This document shows, piece after piece, positions 15,352 to 16,606 of a stretch of 16,606 nucleotides of DNA (the stretch's first letter is position 1; each line of letters begins with the position of its first letter). The DNA is from Gammaproteobacteria bacterium. GTDB taxonomy: Bacteria > Pseudomonadota > Gammaproteobacteria > Pseudomonadales > Cellvibrionaceae. The translations under genes and the position numbers were made by a program. The stretch is from assembly GCA_021151835.1 (NCBI GenBank), contig JAGKWO010000064.1:1-16606 (forward strand), in the 5' to 3' direction. The notes below the pieces were generated by a model. That model saw nothing but the letters and a program-made list of their open reading frames with translations, was not told the DNA's origin and made no database searches.

Positions 15352-15470
15352 GGGCACCCCCACGTCCATGCCAAATCAGAAACCATATTCTTGCAACCGA
15401 ACGCGAGCATAACGTAAAAGCCATTTACCCCATTGAACCTTGCAACCACCCACCGGAGACACATTCATGA
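15339..15470 (+). CDS. Possible 43-codon ORF upstream of CorA-like gene
   Basis: ATG at 15339 gives a 43-residue, Pro/His/Arg-rich sequence (MKDNRAPPRPCQIRNH and so on, ending NHPPETHS). It closes with a 4-nt ATGA overlap with the next gene. The frame is open further upstream to 15276 (reading FYAIAAKPKPYQWLSPDM), so the true start, if any, might be non-ATG or lost. No Shine-Dalgarno precedes the ATG. The composition is unlike a folded domain. It may be a coupled small gene or a remnant; low confidence. Confidence 0.25.
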   Translation: MKDNRAPPRPCQIRNHILATEREHNVKAIYPIEPCNHPPETHS

Positions 15471-16114
15471 AACGCAGCAATTACAAATGGAATTTGCCCA
15501 GCGAAATTACCGCTCGCTTGGGTAGTGAGAGCTGGGGCGCGCAGCGGGCTATTTTTGAGGCGGAGCATTTGTTGTTGATTTTGCATGCGCCGCCGAAGGC
15601 GGATGGCAATGAGCGCGAGCATGAGGTTTTTTTGCGTTTGCAGCAAGGTAAGTGGTTGCATAAAGGGGTTGACCATGGCGACTATGCGCTGACGAAGTTC
15701 ATGGAGGATTATCGCCTGCTGTACAACGAGTTTGAAAACCGTTTTGAAAAAGTGAGCAGTATTGATTCACTGTTTGCCATTATTGATGGTCTGATTCCGC
15801 TCGCGCGTTCCTCCAACAATATGAAGCAGGCGCTGCAAACCGCGCGTGAGGCGCTCGGTAATGATCCGTTCATTATCGACATGCGCGACCGCAGTGTGGA
15901 TATTGCGCGTGGTTTTGAATTGCTGCTGGCCGATGCCCGTTTATCCTTGGAATTTCGTTTGGCGCGCAGCGCGGAAGCACAGGCTCGCGCGGCGGAAGTT
16001 GGCAACCGCGCGCAACACAAACTCAATATCCTCGCCGCTATCGCATTTCCATTTTGCGGGCCACATGCAAATCAGCAATTTACCCAACGTAAAAGTGTAT
16101 TTTACCTTGGGTAA
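15467..16114 (+). pseudogene. CorA-like transporter, truncated before membrane part
   Basis: The ATG at 15467 has GGAG 10 nt upstream. The frame also runs back to a TTG at 15440, but this ATG is clearly better. The 215-aa product has a strand-rich N-terminal part (residues 1-75) and a long helical region (about 80-185: DYRLLYNEFENRFEKVSS, then DRSVDIARGFELLLADARLS). It then reads KLNILAAIAFPF (185-196). In CorA-type metal ion channels this point leads directly into the first membrane helix and the GMN motif. Here it is followed by 19 unrelated residues, the last dozen of them encoded by the downstream hairpin, and no GMN motif is present in any frame. The two membrane helices are therefore missing and transport is unlikely. 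Full-length relatives are commonly well over 300 aa. It could persist as a soluble protein, but a decayed gene is more likely. Confidence 0.65.
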
Positions 16115-16116
16115 AT
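16078..16116. terminator. Bidirectional hairpin terminator
   Basis: ATTTACCCAACGTAAAA (16078-16094) pairs with TTTTACCTTGGGTAAAT (16100-16116) with a single mismatch and a 5-nt loop GTGTA. It lies between convergent genes (stops at 16114 plus and 16139 minus) and has A/T-rich ends, so it can serve both. It contains the stop codon of the truncated CorA-like gene. Confidence 0.6.
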
Positions 16117-16138
16117 GCATTCCGTAGACATTCGTTCT

Positions 16139-16606
16139 CTAAAAGGTTTTTCTGCGCGTACTCCACAATAAACAACTCGCCAGTGCGCAAAACCAGAGGG
16201 TAATAACTATTACAAATTGAGTCATTCCTTTTATAGTCATAGACCAGTTGCCAGTGGTTATTACGAGTAAGCTGATGCTGCCGATTAATAGGCCTGCTAA
16301 GCCTAGCCAACGGAAGAGCCCGTTATCTTTAACCAGGTTGATGCCCCAACAGATTAATGAACATAACCATGCGAAGGTGGCTGCATTGGCTAGCACCTGG
16401 TTCGATTGCTTCAATAAGCGTGTTTGAAATTCGAAAATTGCCAATTGCTCAGGGGTGTTGATGTCTGCACCTAGCACCATCGCCGGTGCGAGAAAACCAC
16501 TAATCAACGCTGCTCCCGCCATCGCCAATCCACCTGCCGTAAACAAACCGCTTCCCAGCCACGCGATGGGTGTATTCCTTACAGCGGCATACAGAATAAA
16601 TATCCC
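16139..16606 (-). CDS. Multi-pass membrane protein, 5' end outside window
   Basis: The minus-strand frame is open from the right edge to a TAG at 16139. The visible 155 residues are therefore the C-terminal part, and the TTG at 16546 need not be the start. Four hydrophobic segments are seen, at visible residues about 16-45 (LAMAGAALISGFLAPAMVLG), 72-92 (VLANAATFAWLCSLICWGIN), 97-116 (WLGLAGLLIGSISLLVITT) and 126-147 (MTQFVIVITLWFCALASCLL). The tail is basic (STRRKTF). The loop between the first two (INTPEQLAIFEFQTRLLKQS) is polar and helical. No family was recognised. It converges on the CorA-like gene and has the same richer base composition. Confidence 0.65.
   Translation of the reverse strand, partial: GIFILYAAVRNTPIAWLGSGLFTAGGLAMAGAALISGFLAPAMVLGADINTPEQLAIFEFQTRLLKQSNQVLANAATFAWLCSLICWGINLVKDNGLFRWLGLAGLLIGSISLLVITTGNWSMTIKGMTQFVIVITLWFCALASCLLWSTRRKTF

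Noticed and set aside
15700..16127. Overlapping open frames of 105 codons (minus) and 93 codons (plus) at the right end
   Set aside because: They are shadows of the GC-rich CorA-like coding sequence, whose frame has the recognisable KLNILAAI region and a good ribosome-binding site.
1..16606. CRISPR arrays, tRNA or rRNA genes and an integrase-flanked attachment site
   Set aside because: No regularly spaced repeats, cloverleaf-like sequence, rRNA core motif or integrase frame was seen. I could not find a convincing direct-repeat pair around the island by eye.

Overview
The window looks like a piece of a bacterial chromosome, probably gammaproteobacterial. That assignment is an inference from gene style and the decayed IS3-type transposase; no rRNA or housekeeping marker is present to fix it. 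It reads as a defence island: AT-richer accessory genes in the middle, with more GC-rich, partly decayed or edge-truncated genes on either side.

Left part (1-2582). The 3' part of an HNH nuclease gene runs in from the left edge. About 360 bases of non-coding, probably decayed DNA follow. Then comes a compact same-strand cassette of three unrecognised genes: a 291-aa soluble-looking protein, a 71-aa single-pass membrane protein and a 120-aa two-pass membrane protein with a helical tail. The last two overlap by 4 nt. The cassette sits directly against a known defence operon and is the best candidate here for something undescribed.

Middle (2583-14701). A scar of an IS3-family transposase (minus strand, C-terminal end only, with an internal stop) lies in the gap before the main operon. 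Four tightly packed plus-strand genes follow: a cytosine-5 DNA methyltransferase (415 aa), an 864-aa protein of unknown function, a 694-aa coiled-coil protein with a degenerate AAA-like domain, and a 1950-aa SF2 helicase with several Cys clusters. This order and these sizes match Druantia type II (druM-druF-druG-druE), an anti-phage system. Gene junctions are -16, +14 and +9 nt, and a 17-bp perfect hairpin with a T-rich 3' arm closes the operon 12 nt after druE. The methyltransferase presumably marks self DNA, and the large helicase with its two partner proteins presumably acts on invading DNA. The mechanism of this type is not readable from sequence.

Right part (14702-16606). A small XRE-type repressor gene on the minus strand starts at a TTG beside three copies of an AATAGCTAAC-like sequence, which look like its operators. 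These copies also overlap a possible rightward promoter. Downstream are two very small, 4-nt-overlapping ORFs (16 and 43 codons, low confidence) leading into a CorA-like transporter gene. That gene is cut off just where its first membrane helix should begin, so it is probably a pseudogene. A hairpin terminator then separates it from a convergent, right-edge-truncated gene for a multi-pass membrane protein.
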